From Lentimicrobium sp. (GTDB taxonomy: Bacteria > Bacteroidota > Bacteroidia > Bacteroidales > Lentimicrobiaceae), in contig JAAXUD010000193.1 of NCBI GenBank assembly GCA_013336205.1, positions 1 to 6,043 of the forward strand: 6,043 nucleotides of DNA, read 5' to 3'. The notes beneath the pieces were generated by a model. The model was given only the letters and a program-made list of their open reading frames with translations. It searched no databases and had not been told where the DNA came from. The position numbers and the translations under genes are program-made. Positions 5,382-6,043 of this stretch are shown here, piece by piece. Position 1 is the stretch's first letter. Every line of letters starts with the position of its first letter.

Positions 5382-6043
5382 CTAAAAATTCCATTGAGCA
5401 GCCACATCCCTTGTTTCGCTTGTTTTTTCTGGGTGCCTGTAATGTATAGCTAATTTAAAGCAGAGAAACATGCCATAAAGTCTTAACCTGAACAGGTTTA
5501 TAAGGTTCAGATGAGCGAATCGCTTTACCTTACTTTTGCTACCGCTTAGTTTTGCAATGTTCTTTAGCAGGAAGTACCAGAGATTTTTCCAAAGTGGATA
5601 ACTTTCGTAATAGAGGTGTATCCATGTTTTATAAAAATCCCGGGGTGACAATTTCGTGGGAATTGTAGCATGGGCAAAATCAAAAAAGTCATAGCTAAGG
5701 AATATTTTATCTTTAACTTCATTAAAATACTGTGTTCCCGGAATAGGTGTAAGTATAGGGAATATCGGACTTTTCAACTTATGAGCAGATACATAGTTTA
5801 AAATTCTGGTAAAATCTTCCTTTTCGAAACCTGGTTCAATAAGGAAGTGAGGACGGAACGGAATTCCAATACTGTTGAGTATTTCCGCGGCCCTGGCGTT
5901 GTTTGATTCTGTGTTCTTTTTGTTCAGTTCATTTAGCCGTGTGCTTTCAATTCCTTCGAAACCAACGCAAAGGTTGTCTAGTCCTATATCTTTCCATTCC
6001 TTCATGAGTTCCGGATAACGGATTATTGTATCGGAACGGCAAT
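5382..6043 (-). CDS. Cobalamin-binding-type radical SAM protein, C-terminal part; resembles hopanoid C-3 methylase HpnR
   Basis: The gene runs off the right edge. The frame stays open past the ATG at 6003-6005, reading CRSDTIIRYPEL before MKEW, and this continuation belongs to the family (R.DTI.R.PEL...W..IGL), so that ATG is internal and 219 codons of the 3' part are present. Visible marks are VGFEGIES (SAM barrel strand), NELNKKNTESNNARAAEILNS, IPFRPHFLIEPGFEKEDF, FPILTPIPGTQYF, and YDFFDFAHATIPTKLSPRDFY. The last two blocks recall HpnR-type proteins (LTPLPGT, FD..H...PT.LP...FY). By family such enzymes have an N-terminal B12-binding domain and a CxxxCxxC cluster that binds an Fe-S centre and SAM; both must lie beyond 6043 and cannot be verified. 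A C-methylation of a lipid is a plausible reaction, but the substrate is unknown. The tail (SGSKSKVKRFAHLNL onward) is basic and hydrophobic and may lie against the membrane. Confidence 0.8.
   Translation of the reverse strand, partial: CRSDTIIRYPELMKEWKDIGLDNLCVGFEGIESTRLNELNKKNTESNNARAAEILNSIGIPFRPHFLIEPGFEKEDFTRILNYVSAHKLKSPIFPILTPIPGTQYFNEVKDKIFLSYDFFDFAHATIPTKLSPRDFYKTWIHLYYESYPLWKNLWYFLLKNIAKLSGSKSKVKRFAHLNLINLFRLRLYGMFLCFKLAIHYRHPEKTSETRDVAAQWNF

Noticed and set aside
1..6043. tRNA, rRNA, CRISPR array, insertion sequence or transposase
   Set aside because: No cloverleaf-like sequence, ribosomal RNA stretch, repeat-spacer array or transposase reading was recognised on either strand by eye.

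Overview
The window looks like chromosomal DNA of a member of the Bacteroidota. Two secreted proteins end in recognisable type IX secretion (T9SS) type A sorting domains, one protein carries SusE/SusF-like starch-binding modules, and Bacteroidota-type promoter elements (TAnnTTTG) lie upstream of two genes, with no obvious Shine-Dalgarno sequences. The genus cannot be told from this much sequence.

Layout from left to right. (i) The last 63 codons of an unrecognised + strand gene end at 193. (ii) A convergent spacer follows with a perfect 20-bp stem-loop (302-345) and, just left of it, what looks like a decayed copy of the same palindrome (217-257). (iii) A 260-residue secreted protein of unknown function with a T9SS sorting domain lies on the minus strand (361-1143). 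(iv) A 173-bp divergent promoter region has one TAnnTTTG element facing each way; the rightward one overlaps a dyad. (v) A 357-residue polytopic membrane acyltransferase of the heparan-alpha-glucosaminide N-acetyltransferase-like (DUF1624) type lies on the plus strand (1317-2390). (vi) A 346-bp convergent spacer holds two terminator-like hairpins and a CCTCAR-type hexanucleotide tandem repeat. (vii) A 755-residue multidomain secreted carbohydrate-binding protein lies on the minus strand (2737-5004): signal peptide, CBM4/9-like domain, three SusE/SusF-like modules, HYR-like domain, Ig-like domain with an LWPPNHRM motif, and T9SS sorting domain. (viii) A 377-bp spacer contains small palindromes, an 11-bp direct repeat and a possible coding remnant. 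(ix) The C-terminal 219 codons of a cobalamin-binding-type radical SAM protein resembling hopanoid C-3 methylase HpnR lie on the minus strand; its 5' end is beyond the window.

The genes do not form one operon: strands alternate and the spacers are long, so each is probably its own transcription unit. The common theme is the cell envelope and surface: two T9SS cargos, one membrane acyltransferase that could modify a surface glycan, and one possible lipid-modifying radical SAM enzyme. No complete new defence, mobile or RNA system is visible. The most unusual items are the enzyme-free T9SS cargo built of starch-binding-like modules, the palindromic repeat pair, and the HpnR-like radical SAM protein in a Bacteroidota context.
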